A stretch of DNA of 64,000 nucleotides from Geminicoccaceae bacterium (GTDB lineage: Bacteria > Pseudomonadota > Alphaproteobacteria > Geminicoccales > Geminicoccaceae). The translations under genes and the position numbers were made by a program. Shown piece by piece: positions 9,040 through 17,003 of the stretch. Under the pieces are notes generated by a model. The model saw nothing but the letters and a program-made list of their open reading frames with translations, did no database searches and was not told the DNA's origin. The DNA lies in contig JACKIM010000002.1 in the NCBI GenBank assembly GCA_020638465.1, positions 806,001-870,000 on the forward strand, read 5' to 3'. The first letter of the stretch is position 1; the number at the start of each line of letters is the position of its first letter.

Positions 9040-9590
9040 GTCTCTCCCATGGGGGAGACCCGCTCATCGAACAGCGGGTGCGACGCATCGCGCGCCGAAA
9101 TCGCACGCGGCGCCATCGGCCATCGTATGGCAAAGGCCGGATCGTCATGGCGCACGCCGGCTTCATGCTGCGGTGCATGGGGTGCCGTGACGAAATATTG
9201 CACCGCGCAATCTTCTTCCAGTGTCATGAATCCGTGCGCACAACCCTCGGGTATCACCATGATCCATCCATTCCGGTCATCAAGTCCGGCCGCGTACCAC
9301 TTGCGGAAGGTCGCCGAGCGGGGACGAAGGTCGAGCACCACGTCGTGTATGCGACCGGATACACATTGCACGTACTTGGTCTCGGCGAACGGGGGGTGCT
9401 GGTAGTGCAGGCCGCGCAGTGTTCCACATCGATGACTGTGGGAAATATTGGCCTGCACGATACCGGTATTGGCATCGAGCCGGTCCAGTTCCTCCACGCA
9501 GAAGCACCGGGAAAAGCGCCCCCGCTCATCGTGGTGCGCTTCCGGTTCCAGCAGGTAGACGCCTGCCATGGGCTGTTCGAGCACGCGCAT
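9027..9590 (-). CDS. rfbC: RmlC-like nucleotide-sugar 3(,5)-epimerase
   Basis: This cupin protein of about 187 residues belongs to the dTDP-4-keto-rhamnose 3,5-epimerase family. Landmarks are ERGRFSRCF, GTLRGLHYQ (the family's catalytic His), the strand GRIHDVVLDLR, IPEGCAHGF, and the C-terminal HDDPAFAIRWP. The start is placed at ATG 9590, two bases after the rfbF stop and behind a GGAG site; an open frame continues to 9620. Here the substrate is probably CDP-4-keto-6-deoxyglucose made by RfbF and RfbG rather than the dTDP form. Where many RmlC proteins have Tyr-Tyr before PxxE, this one reads APHAPQHE, so it may be a single-position (C3) epimerase; that is tentative. Confidence 0.85.
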   Translation of the reverse strand: MRVLEQPMAGVYLLEPEAHHDERGRFSRCFCVEELDRLDANTGIVQANISHSHRCGTLRGLHYQHPPFAETKYVQCVSGRIHDVVLDLRPRSATFRKWYAAGLDDRNGWIMVIPEGCAHGFMTLEEDCAVQYFVTAPHAPQHEAGVRHDDPAFAIRWPMAPRAISARDASHPLFDERVSPMGETCPA

Positions 9591-9591
9591 C

Positions 9592-10398
9592 TCAGCGGGC
9601 TCCGAGCCAGGGGCGGGCACCGCCTTCGCAAAGGGCGTTCATGCGTTCATGATCGTTCGGCGTGTCCATGCTCGACCAGAAACCCTCGTGGTGGAACAGG
9701 GCGAGTTCACCCTGTTCCGACAGGCGTTGCAGCGGCTCGCGTTCGAGGACGCAGTCCGGATCGCAGCTCAGATAGTCGAGGAACTGCCGACGGAAGAAGA
9801 AGAACCCGCCATTGATCCAGCGGTCATCCAGCCGGGGCTTTTCCATGAAGTGCGACATGCCATTGGTGGCGACGCGAAATTCACCGTAGCTCGACGTGGG
9901 ATTGACGGCGAGAACGGTGCCGATCCGTCGATGAACCAAATGGAAGATCATCTCCGCACCGAGATCGGCGTCGGTGAGGCCGTCGCCATAGGTCACGGCG
10001 AAGGTCTCCTCCGCGTCGAGATAGCGTGCCGCCGCGCGCGCGACCCTGGCACCGGTCATGCTGTCGCTGCCCGTGTGGGCAATCGTCACCTGCCAGTCGG
10101 GCAATCGGTCCGTCTGGTGGAAGGATATGCTCCGATTGCCCAGATCCACGGTAAAATCCTGTGAAGCCACGGGATAGTTCATGAAATAGCTGGAAATCAC
10201 GTCGCCGCGATGACCGGTGCACAGGATGAACCGCCTGAAGCCGAAGCGCGCATAGGCCTGCATCAGGTGGCACAGCAGCGGTTCGCCATCGATCTCCACC
10301 ATGGGTTTGGGACGCCCTGCGGCAAGCTCTCCCATCCGGGTGCCGCGTCCGCCGCACAAAATGAAAACGGGTATGCGCTCAGGAAGGCTTGATGGCAT
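9592..10398 (-). CDS. rfbF: Glucose-1-phosphate cytidylyltransferase
   Basis: This 268-residue nucleotidyltransferase carries the signature FILCGGRGTRMGE near residue 12, followed by RPKPMVEIDGEPLLCHLM, the standard sugar-1-phosphate nucleotidyltransferase start. The conserved YGDGLTDADL near 134 holds the metal-binding Asp. It makes CDP-glucose from CTP and glucose-1-phosphate. Length and motifs match RfbF/DdhA rather than the dTDP-forming RmlA. The start overlaps the end of rfbG by 20 bp. Together with rfbG it commits this locus to CDP-linked deoxysugars. Confidence 0.92.
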   Translation of the reverse strand: MPSSLPERIPVFILCGGRGTRMGELAAGRPKPMVEIDGEPLLCHLMQAYARFGFRRFILCTGHRGDVISSYFMNYPVASQDFTVDLGNRSISFHQTDRLPDWQVTIAHTGSDSMTGARVARAAARYLDAEETFAVTYGDGLTDADLGAEMIFHLVHRRIGTVLAVNPTSSYGEFRVATNGMSHFMEKPRLDDRWINGGFFFFRRQFLDYLSCDPDCVLEREPLQRLSEQGELALFHHEGFWSSMDTPNDHERMNALCEGGARPWLGAR

Positions 10399-11527
10399 AG
10401 CTTGCCCCCGTTCCCGAAATGTCGGCGACAGAACTGGCGGCGATGCTGGCCGCGGGCAGGTCGACCAGCGTTCCGTCCAGCGATTCGTAATGGCGGATCT
10501 GCTCGATCAGCCAATCGCTCTGCGGTTCGTCGAGCAACCGGCGATAACCATCGATGGCGAGCCTGATCGCACTTCCGGTATCCAGTCTCGGCGTCCAGTC
10601 CAGTTGTCGCCTCGCCTTTTCGCCATTGAGCCGGACAACCGGCGATTCCAGGCTGTCCTGTCGTGGCCGGATATCGACACTGCCGCCAAGGACCGCGGTC
10701 ACATATTCGGCGACCTGACGCACCGGCCAGCATTCGTTTCGTTCCGATGGCCCGAAATTCCATGGGCCTGAATATGACGCGGGGTCGGTCGCTGCCGCCT
10801 CGGCCAGCATCAGGTACCCCTGAAGCGCATCGAGGACATGCTGCCACGGGCGTACCGCGTCCGGATTGCGCAGGATGACGGGCTGGCCGCTGCGTGCCGC
10901 CCGGACGAGGTCGGGCAGGAGCCGGTTGTGACTGAAATCGCCGCCACCGATCACATTGCCGGCACGGGCGGTGGCGAGGCCGATGCCGTCCTCGGGTGTC
11001 AGGAAGCAGCGCCGGTAGCTTGAGGCAATGATGTCGGCGCAGGCCTTGCTGGCGCTGTAGGGATCGATGCCGCCCAACTGGTGACCTTCCCGGCAGGCCT
11101 CCTTGCGCGGTTCGTAGCATTTGTCGCTGGTGACGACGACGATTGCCCTCAACCGGCGCGATCGCCGGGCAGCCTGCAACAGGTTGAGCGTGCCGATGGT
11201 GTTGATGTCGAACGTGTCGACGGGGTTCTTCAACGCGGCCAGCACGAGGGGCTGGCCGGCGAGATGGAAGATGATTTCCGGCTCGCGACTGGCAATCGCC
11301 TGTTCCAGGGTGTCGCGGTCGCGAATATCGGCCTCGATCGTATCCATCCGGCCCTGCAGGCCCGCCGAACGGTGCAGTGTTCCCTGAACGGTGGGGCGCA
11401 GACCGAACCCGATGAGATCGGCTCCGAGATCGGCGAGCCAAGCGGAAAGCCATGTCCCCTTGAAGCCCGTATGCCCGGTGACGAGCACGCGCCGGTTCAG
11501 CCAGAATGTCCGGTTGACATCGATCAT
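10379..11527 (-). CDS. rfbG: CDP-glucose 4,6-dehydratase
   Basis: This 382-residue extended SDR begins VLVTGHTGFKGTWLSAWL, the signature of CDP-glucose 4,6-dehydratase, and carries the catalytic YSASKACAD (Tyr-x3-Lys) near residue 151. It converts CDP-glucose to CDP-4-keto-6-deoxyglucose. It is the first gene of the nine-gene operon, so the promoter should lie in 11528-11728. No RfbH-type 3-dehydrase follows it, so the pathway here should give a 6-deoxy sugar and not a 3,6-dideoxy sugar such as abequose or paratose. Confidence 0.93.
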   Translation of the reverse strand: MIDVNRTFWLNRRVLVTGHTGFKGTWLSAWLADLGADLIGFGLRPTVQGTLHRSAGLQGRMDTIEADIRDRDTLEQAIASREPEIIFHLAGQPLVLAALKNPVDTFDINTIGTLNLLQAARRSRRLRAIVVVTSDKCYEPRKEACREGHQLGGIDPYSASKACADIIASSYRRCFLTPEDGIGLATARAGNVIGGGDFSHNRLLPDLVRAARSGQPVILRNPDAVRPWQHVLDALQGYLMLAEAAATDPASYSGPWNFGPSERNECWPVRQVAEYVTAVLGGSVDIRPRQDSLESPVVRLNGEKARRQLDWTPRLDTGSAIRLAIDGYRRLLDEPQSDWLIEQIRHYESLDGTLVDLPAASIAASSVADISGTGASYAIKPS

Positions 11528-11606
11528 CAGTCCGTTGGTCCCTTTGAAGCATCTATCCCGAAAGAAGACGAGCTATTGTCAATTTCAACTTATACGCGAT
11601 TTTTTA

Positions 11607-11627
11607 ACGGATTCAAAACGAATCCGT
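11607..11627. repeat. 8-bp inverted repeat in the promoter region of the polysaccharide operon
   Basis: ACGGATTC and GAATCCGT are separated by AAAAC within an AT-rich stretch of the 201-bp divergent region between rfbG and the histone-deacetylase-like gene. Neither strand has a T-run after the stem, so it is not a standard terminator. It lies about 80 bp upstream of rfbG and could be an operator or an mRNA leader hairpin. The rest of the region shows only AT-rich promoter-like sequence. Confidence 0.3.
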
Positions 11628-11728
11628 CGCCCATTGGACAAGGCTTGTGTGTCGTGGAGGTTTCACATCGGCTGCGGTGGCGGTAGCGTTCGTCCACCGC
11701 ACCAGACCATCGCCATGCGAGGCCGACC

Positions 11729-12631
11729 TTGCGCCCACCGCTCGTCTACCACCCGGCCTATGCACCCCGTCTGCCCCGCGGGCACAGGTTTCCCATGCCG
11801 AAGTTCGAGAGGTTGCTGGCCCTGCTGATCCGCAAGGGGCTGGCCGATCCATGCTGCCGCTACCGGCCGGTACCAGCCCCGCGCGGCTGGCTGGAGCTCG
11901 CCCATACGCAGGACTATGTCACGGCCGTACTGGAACAGCGGCTGGACCCCGCAGCCGAACGGCGGCTCGGCCTGCCGATGAACGAAGAGGTGGCGCTGAG
12001 GGCCCGCGCGGCGGTGGCCGGCACGGTGCTCGCCTCACGCCTGGCGCTTGAACACGGCATGGCCTGCAATCTCGCCGGTGGCAGTCATCATGCCTTTGCC
12101 GATGCCGGCAGCGGGTTTTGCGTCTTCAACGACGTCGCCGTCGCCAGCCGGGTCCTGCTGAGCGAGGGGCAGGTGCGCCGGGTGCTGGTGATCGATCTCG
12201 ACGTTCACCAGGGCGATGGGACCGCCTCGATCATGCGGGGCGATCCGTCGGTCTTCACCTTTTCGATGCACTGCCGCACCAACTTCCCGGCGCGCAAGGA
12301 GCGCTCGCATCTCGATCTGGCGCTGGATCCGGGCTGTGGCGACGACGACTATCTCGCCGTCCTGGACCGGCTGCTGCGACCGCTCATCGCCGGGTTGCGT
12401 CCGGACATCGTCTTCTACAATGCCGGCGTCGATCCGCATGAGCGCGACAGGCTCGGCCGTCTGGCGCTCACCGATGCCGGACTGCGCGCACGCGAGGAGA
12501 CGGTGCTGCGTACGGTCCGCGGTGCGGGTATCCCGCTGGTCTGCGTGGTCGGTGGAGGCTATGGCGAGGACATCGAGGAGGTCGTCGCCCGCCATGCCGT
12601 GCTCCACGAGGTCGCCCGCGATCTCGGATGA
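11729..12631 (+). CDS. Histone deacetylase-like amidohydrolase
   Basis: This 300-residue protein belongs to the HDAC/acetoin-utilisation/acetylpolyamine amidohydrolase superfamily. It shows the catalytic His pair in AGGSHHAF near residue 115, the zinc-site strand VIDLDVHQGDGT near 153, the second zinc Asp region YNAGVDPHERD near 233, and the late GGGYG turn. It probably removes acetyl groups from lysine, polyamine or small-molecule substrates; the target is not readable. The frame starts at TTG 11729 behind a GAGG site 6-7 bases upstream. It is divergent from rfbG and convergent with the flavoprotein gene that follows. Confidence 0.88.
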   Translation: MRPPLVYHPAYAPRLPRGHRFPMPKFERLLALLIRKGLADPCCRYRPVPAPRGWLELAHTQDYVTAVLEQRLDPAAERRLGLPMNEEVALRARAAVAGTVLASRLALEHGMACNLAGGSHHAFADAGSGFCVFNDVAVASRVLLSEGQVRRVLVIDLDVHQGDGTASIMRGDPSVFTFSMHCRTNFPARKERSHLDLALDPGCGDDDYLAVLDRLLRPLIAGLRPDIVFYNAGVDPHERDRLGRLALTDAGLRAREETVLRTVRGAGIPLVCVVGGGYGEDIEEVVARHAVLHEVARDLG

Positions 12632-12683
12632 GGCCGGTTCGCCGCTGCCTGCATGCCGATGGATACGGTTGCATGCCGCCGCA

Positions 12684-14084
12684 TCAGCCGATGATCTTGC
12701 CCGGATTCATGATGCCGTTCGGGTCGAGTGCCCGCTTGATCGTCGCCATCACCTGAACGGCGTCGCCATGTTCCTCGGCGAGGCTGTCGATCTTGCCATG
12801 GCCGATGCCGTGCTCGCCGGTACAGGTGCCCCCCATCGCCAGCGCCCGTCGCACCAGCCGCTTGTTGAGGAAACGCGCTTTTTCGAGCTCGGCGGGGTCG
12901 CCAGGATCGATGAGGAACTGCACGTGGAAATTGCCGTCGCCGACATGGCCGACGATGGGAGCGAGCAGGCCGCTTTCCTCGATGTCGGTACGGGTCTCGT
13001 GGATGCACCGGGCAAGCCGCGAGATCGGCACGCAGACGTCGGTGGGCCAGGCCATGCAGCCCTTGCGCAGGGCAAGACCCGCGTAATAGGCGTCGTGGCG
13101 GGCCTGCCACAGGCGGTTGCGATCCTCCGGGCGCACGGCCCATTCGAAATTCCTGCCGCCGAAGCTCTCCGCGATTTCCTGGGCGGTTTCGGAGTTTTCC
13201 CCGACACCCGTTTCACTGCCGTGAAACTCGTAGAACAGGGTCGGGGCGGCGGTCATGTCGTGGAGCTTCGAATATTCGATACAGGCGCGCATCTGCAACG
13301 GATCGAGCAACTCGATGCGGGCCACCGGCAGGCCGATCTGGATGGTCTGTATCACCGCTTCGACGGCATTCTCGATGGTGGGAAAGCTGCACACGGCCGC
13401 AGCGATCTGCTCGGGGATTCCGAACAGCCGCAGGCGGATCTCGGTGATGATGCCGAGCGTTCCCTCCGAGCCGATAAACAACCGTGTGAGATCGTATCCG
13501 GCTGATGACTTTCTTGCCCGGCCACCCGTCTTGATGATGCGGCCGTCGGCCAGCACCACCGTCAGTCCGAGGACACTCTCGCGCATGGTGCCGTAACGCA
13601 CGGCATTGGTACCGGAAGCACGGGTCGCCGCCATGCCGCCGATACTCGCGTCGGCGCCCGGATCGACCGGGAAGAACAGGCCCATGTCGCGCAGGTGGTT
13701 GTTGAGCTGCTTGCGTGTGACGCCGGCACCCACGAGGCAGTCGAGATCGTCGGGGGAAACCTCGACGATCCGGTCGAAGCCGGAGAGGTCGATGCACAGG
13801 CCGCCATGCAGGGCCTCGACATGGCCTTCCAGCGAGGTGCCCGTGCCGAACGGAATGATGGGCATCAAGTGCCGGTTGCAGATCTTCGCGATCGCGGAAA
13901 CTTCCTCGGTCGTGCGAGCGAAGGCCACGGCATCGGGGGGCGGACAGTTGCCGTGGTGCCCTTCGCCATGACCGTGGTGCTCGCGTACCGACAGCGACCG
14001 GCTCAACCTTTCGCCGAGGATCCCGTCCAGTTCGGCAAGTGCCGCCGCATGTCGATCTTCGTCCTTGTGCACCGTCCTGCTCAT
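12684..14084 (-). CDS. FAD-linked D-lactate/2-hydroxyacid dehydrogenase (GlcD/LDHD type)
   Basis: This 466-residue protein has the two-domain layout of the FAD-linked oxidase C family. The PCMH-type FAD domain contains PFGTGTSLEGHVEA near residue 88, DPGADASIGGMAATRASGTNAV near 141 and GSEGTLGIITE near 211. The substrate domain ends with GEHGIGHGK near 422 and NPGKI. It oxidises D-lactate or a similar D-2-hydroxyacid and passes electrons to the respiratory chain or another acceptor; glycolate or D-2-hydroxyglutarate are alternatives. The N-terminal tract GHGEGHHGNCPPPDA is seen in LDHD-type members. The start is supported by GGGAGGAAT just upstream. It lies 75 bp downstream of fliP on the same strand, but no functional link is evident. 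Confidence 0.88.
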   Translation of the reverse strand: MSRTVHKDEDRHAAALAELDGILGERLSRSLSVREHHGHGEGHHGNCPPPDAVAFARTTEEVSAIAKICNRHLMPIIPFGTGTSLEGHVEALHGGLCIDLSGFDRIVEVSPDDLDCLVGAGVTRKQLNNHLRDMGLFFPVDPGADASIGGMAATRASGTNAVRYGTMRESVLGLTVVLADGRIIKTGGRARKSSAGYDLTRLFIGSEGTLGIITEIRLRLFGIPEQIAAAVCSFPTIENAVEAVIQTIQIGLPVARIELLDPLQMRACIEYSKLHDMTAAPTLFYEFHGSETGVGENSETAQEIAESFGGRNFEWAVRPEDRNRLWQARHDAYYAGLALRKGCMAWPTDVCVPISRLARCIHETRTDIEESGLLAPIVGHVGDGNFHVQFLIDPGDPAELEKARFLNKRLVRRALAMGGTCTGEHGIGHGKIDSLAEEHGDAVQVMATIKRALDPNGIMNPGKIIG

Positions 14085-14159
14085 GCCATTCCTCCCACAG
14101 ATCCGACTATCGAGCGATGTTCGCAGTCTAGGGCGCGGACAGGGCAGGGAAAAGGGGCG

Positions 14160-14918
14160 TCAGCCGGGCTGGAAGCTCTGCACAAGGCTGCCGACGACGA
14201 GAAACCAGCCATCGACAAGGACGAAGAAGACAATCTTGAACGGCAGGGAGATGATCACCGGCGGCAGCATCATCATGCCCATCGACATGAGGATCGAGGC
14301 CACGACCATGTCGATGACGAGAAACGGGACGAAGACCAGAAAGCCGATCTCGAAGGCCCGGCGCAGTTCGCTGATCATGAAGGCCGGCACGAGGACGCGA
14401 AGGGGCGTGGATTCCGCGTTCTCCACCGGCTGCAGCTTGGCGATGTCATAGAACAGCCCGAGGTCCTTTTCGCGGACCTGCTGGAGCATGAAGGTGCGGA
14501 ACGGGGCACTGGCCTTCTCGAAGGCTTCCATTTCATCCATCCGATTTTCAATCAGCGGAGAAATTCCCGTATTCCATGCTGTCTCGAATGTGGGTGTCAT
14601 GATGAACAGGGTGAGGAACAGGGCAAGGCTCACCAGCACGGCGTTGGGCGGGGTCTGCTGCAACCCCAGCGCGGTACGCAGGAACGACAGGACGATCACC
14701 ACCCTGGTGAAGGACGTCACCATTACCAGGATCGAGGGTGCAAGGCTGAGGACGGTGATGAGCAGGACGAGGCGGATGATCTGCCCGCTGACCGATCCCC
14801 CTTCGCCCAGGTCGATGCTGATCGACTGGGCTGCCGCGGGAGCGCTCCAGAAGATGAGCGTCGCCAGCATGGCCAGACCCATGCACAGGCGCGAACCGGG
14901 AAGGGTGCGAAGGGTCAT
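14160..14918 (-). CDS. fliP: Flagellar export apparatus protein FliP
   Basis: This 252-residue membrane protein matches FliP in length and architecture: an N-terminal signal peptide ending near SAPAAAQS (residue 31), two hydrophobic segments, the periplasmic part (MTPTFETAWN, then PFRTFMLQQVREKDL), and the C-terminal pair of transmembrane helices beginning LRRAFEIGFLVFVPF. FliP forms the FliPQR export gate of the flagellar type III secretion system in the inner membrane. Its start overlaps the fliO stop (ATGA). fliQ and fliR are not in this window. Confidence 0.95.
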   Translation of the reverse strand: MTLRTLPGSRLCMGLAMLATLIFWSAPAAAQSISIDLGEGGSVSGQIIRLVLLITVLSLAPSILVMVTSFTRVVIVLSFLRTALGLQQTPPNAVLVSLALFLTLFIMTPTFETAWNTGISPLIENRMDEMEAFEKASAPFRTFMLQQVREKDLGLFYDIAKLQPVENAESTPLRVLVPAFMISELRRAFEIGFLVFVPFLVIDMVVASILMSMGMMMLPPVIISLPFKIVFFVLVDGWFLVVGSLVQSFQPG

Positions 14919-15217
14919 GCCGCCGATCCATCGGTCGTGGTCGGCGAGGGCGCCGGGCTGCCTGAAGGGGCTGGCAGCGCGGTGGCTCCGCCGGGGCCCA
15001 GCACCAGCAGGTGTTCACGGTCATCGTGCCGTACAAGGACGAGGCGGTGGCGTGTGTCGAGTGCCCGCATCTCGACGATGCCGAGACGCCGCCCTGTCTG
15101 CCGCTCCCCGAGATTGGGAAGGAAGCGGCGAGCTGCCCAGGTCAGGAGCAGCAGCAGGCCGAGCACGACGACGAGGGCCGCGACGGACCGCATCAGGTCG
15201 AGATTGTCGACGGCCAC
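14915..15217 (-). CDS. fliO: Flagellar biosynthesis protein FliO
   Basis: This 100-residue protein has one N-terminal membrane helix (SVAALVVVLGLLLLLTW) followed by a small basic domain (RRLGIVEMRALDTRHRLVLVRHDDREHLLVLG) typical of FliO. It assists assembly of the FliP ring in the export gate. Translation probably begins at GTG 15217, immediately after the stop of the preceding gene, and the end overlaps fliP by 4 bp. FliO is poorly conserved in sequence, so position before fliP is part of the evidence. Confidence 0.88.
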   Translation of the reverse strand: MAVDNLDLMRSVAALVVVLGLLLLLTWAARRFLPNLGERQTGRRLGIVEMRALDTRHRLVLVRHDDREHLLVLGPGGATALPAPSGSPAPSPTTTDGSAA

Positions 15218-15589
15218 TCAATCGTGCTCCCGTGCGCCGCGCGGGAAGGCTATGACCCGGCTGCCGTAAGCAGCCGAAGCCTGTCTCCGCGTGGTTGCAT
15301 TCTCGACCTCGTTGCGGGCCCGGGTGCATTCGCGATCGAGATATTCGACAATCGTGTTGACCTCTTCGAGCAGGGCGAACAGGGGGCGCTGGGCCATCTC
15401 GCGCGCCGGGTCGCCGAGTCCGGTGATCTCGGGCATCAGGCGCCTGATGTCTTCGAGAATGCCGTCGAGCTCGATGGTTTCGCCGTTGCGGGTACGGCGG
15501 CCAAGCTCGGCCGTGCTGGCGAGGAGAGCTTGCAGCCTTTCGAGGCAATCATCTTCATTCGGAGAAAGTCTCCGATCATTGGTATTCAT
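15218..15589 (-). CDS. Small helical protein of the flagellar operon (FlgN-like?)
   Basis: This 123-residue protein is predominantly helical and charged, with no signal or membrane segment. The start at ATG 15589 is preceded by GAGG; the same frame is open further upstream, but that part lies in the shadow of the previous gene. Size, helical pattern and an Arg/Glu-rich late helix (DRECTRARNEVENATTRRQ) are compatible with an export chaperone of the FlgN type. I see no decisive motif, so the name is a guess. It abuts fliO directly, so it is almost certainly co-expressed with fliO-fliP. Confidence 0.6.
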   Translation of the reverse strand: MNTNDRRLSPNEDDCLERLQALLASTAELGRRTRNGETIELDGILEDIRRLMPEITGLGDPAREMAQRPLFALLEEVNTIVEYLDRECTRARNEVENATTRRQASAAYGSRVIAFPRGAREHD

Positions 15590-15626
15590 GCCCTCATGCC
15601 TTTGCCGATCGCCTCCGGTTCCGTGA

Positions 15627-15914
15627 TCATGGCCGGTGCTGCCTTTCGCTGGCAGCGGCCGAATTTGTGCGGTAGAGCAGAGCCAGGATTTCAGCCACGG
15701 CAGCGAAGGCCGCCACGGGGATGGGGCTCTGCATGTCGAGCTTTTCGAGCAGGGCCGCGAGATCGGCATCCTTGCGAACGGGGATACCCTCCTCGCGGGC
15801 GACCGCGAGGATCTGGCGCGCGATCGCTCCGCGTCCCTTGGCCGTGACATAGGGCAGCGTGCCCGACTCGCGGTCATAGCGCAGGGCTATGGCGATTTCG
15901 TGCGATGACTCCAT
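15627..15914 (-). CDS. FlhB C-terminal-domain-like protein (FlhX type)
   Basis: This 95-residue soluble protein matches only the cytoplasmic C-terminal domain of FlhB: IAIALRYDRESGTLPYVTAKGRG, then REEGIPVRKDADLAALLEKLDMQSPIPVAAFAAVAEILALLY. The membrane half of FlhB is absent, and so is the NPTH autocleavage loop that would precede this segment. Such stand-alone proteins (FlhX/FhlB-like) occur with flagellar systems and can replace the cleaved FlhB C-domain. It is the first gene of the fliO-fliP operon; a perfect TTAA-N7-TTAA box lies about 60 bp upstream. Confidence 0.8.
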   Translation of the reverse strand: MESSHEIAIALRYDRESGTLPYVTAKGRGAIARQILAVAREEGIPVRKDADLAALLEKLDMQSPIPVAAFAAVAEILALLYRTNSAAASERQHRP

Positions 15915-15969
15915 GGCCTTACCGTCATGTTGACCTGTCCGTCATGATGACGACGTTAGCGCAACATGC

Positions 15970-15984
15970 TTAACGAATGCTTAA
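15970..15984 (-). promoter_or_regulatory. Candidate CtrA box for the FlhX-like/fliO/fliP operon
   Basis: TTAA-CGAATGC-TTAA is a perfect match to the CtrA consensus TTAA-N7-TTAA known from Caulobacter class II flagellar promoters. It lies 56-70 bases upstream of the first gene of the minus-strand flagellar operon, and GCTAAC follows downstream on that strand, recalling the GCTAA part of those promoters. The motif is also read by the divergent moeB side. Binding is not shown. Confidence 0.55.
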
Positions 15985-16055
15985 CGGCCATGTTGACGAA
16001 AGGCCGGAAGCCGCGGATGGCGATCCGGTGCACGGGTGATGGGGAAGGACGGGCG

Positions 16056-16826
16056 ATGGCATTGGGCGAGAGCGAGCTTCGGCGCTATGCCCGCCAGATC
16101 GTCCTGCCGGAGATCGGCGGGATCGGTCAGGAGCGGCTGATGGCGGCAGGCGTGCTGGTGATCGGTGCGGGCGGGCTGGGCTCGCCGCTGCTCCTCTATC
16201 TGGCGGCTGCCGGAATTGGCCGTATCGGCGTGGTCGACTTCGACCGGGTCGACGAGAGCAACCTGCAGCGCCAGATCGCGTTTGCGTCCGCAGATCAGGG
16301 ATGCAGCAAGGTCGAAGCCGTGCGTCGGCGCATCCATGCCCTCAATCCGCTCGTGCAGATCATCGGGCATGACCTGAGGCTGGACGAAACCAACGCTGCC
16401 GAACTCATCGGCGCTTACGACATCGTTGCCGACGGCTGCGACGACCTCGCGACGCGATTGTTGGTTCACGATGCGGCCATGGCTGCCGGCAAGCCGCTGG
16501 TGAGCGGGGCCGTGCAGGGGCTCGACGGACAACTGACCACCTACAAGGCCTATCTGGGGCCTCCGCATCCGTGCATGCGCTGCCTGATGGACGAACGGCC
16601 CGGCGATGACGTGCTGCCGACGTGCGCGCAGGGAGGCATCCTCGGCAGTGCCGCCGGCGTGATCGGTTCCCTGCAGGCCACCGAGGTGATCAAGGAGTTG
16701 CTGGGACTGGAGGGGTTGTCCGGCAGAATGATGCATTATGATGCGTTATCGTGCGATTTGATGCCTATGCGGCTTCGTCGCCGGCAGCGTTGCGAAGGCA
16801 GCTGCAAGCTGAACGAGACGTTATGA
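16056..16826 (+). CDS. moeB: MoeB/ThiF-family adenylyltransferase
   Basis: This is a 256-residue E1-like enzyme that adenylates the C-terminus of a ubiquitin-like sulfur carrier (MoaD, or ThiS in the thiamine pathway). Landmarks are RYARQIVLPEIGGIGQE at the N-terminus, the ATP-binding GAGGLGSPLLLYLAAAG near residue 41, DFDRVDESNLQRQ near 65, and VADGCDDLATR near 129. CMRC near 175 is the first half of the zinc site. The late partner is RCEGSC, spaced unlike the usual CxxC. The nucleophile-region Cys is in PTCAQGGILGSAAG. ATG 16056 is chosen because GGGGAAGGA precedes it and homologues start at this RYxRQ segment; the frame is open from 15966. Confidence 0.9.
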   Translation: MALGESELRRYARQIVLPEIGGIGQERLMAAGVLVIGAGGLGSPLLLYLAAAGIGRIGVVDFDRVDESNLQRQIAFASADQGCSKVEAVRRRIHALNPLVQIIGHDLRLDETNAAELIGAYDIVADGCDDLATRLLVHDAAMAAGKPLVSGAVQGLDGQLTTYKAYLGPPHPCMRCLMDERPGDDVLPTCAQGGILGSAAGVIGSLQATEVIKELLGLEGLSGRMMHYDALSCDLMPMRLRRRQRCEGSCKLNETL

Positions 16827-16938
16827 CAAAGGCGGCATTATTGAGGAGTGGTCATTCCCGATATGTTGCTCAATAGGATGCCATCCGAAAAAGCGAGGTT
16901 GCACGTGGCGTCGCTGTTTTGTAAGGGGGCGACGAGAT

Positions 16939-16954
16939 CACGGTCGTGACCGTG
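16939..16954. repeat. Inverted repeat upstream of dksA
   Basis: CACGGTC-GT-GACCGTG forms 7-bp arms about 50 bases before the dksA start. It could be a regulator operator or a leader hairpin; no regulator is indicated by the sequence. Confidence 0.3.
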
Positions 16955-17003
16955 AATGGGCGATGGAACCGTTTCGGCGGCTCGTGTTCAGGGTAGATTG
17001 GCG

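Noticed and set aside
12632..12683. GCATGC-based hairpin between the HDAC-like and lactate dehydrogenase genes as a terminator
   Set aside because: The stem is interrupted by a bulge and no T-run follows on either strand, so support is too weak.
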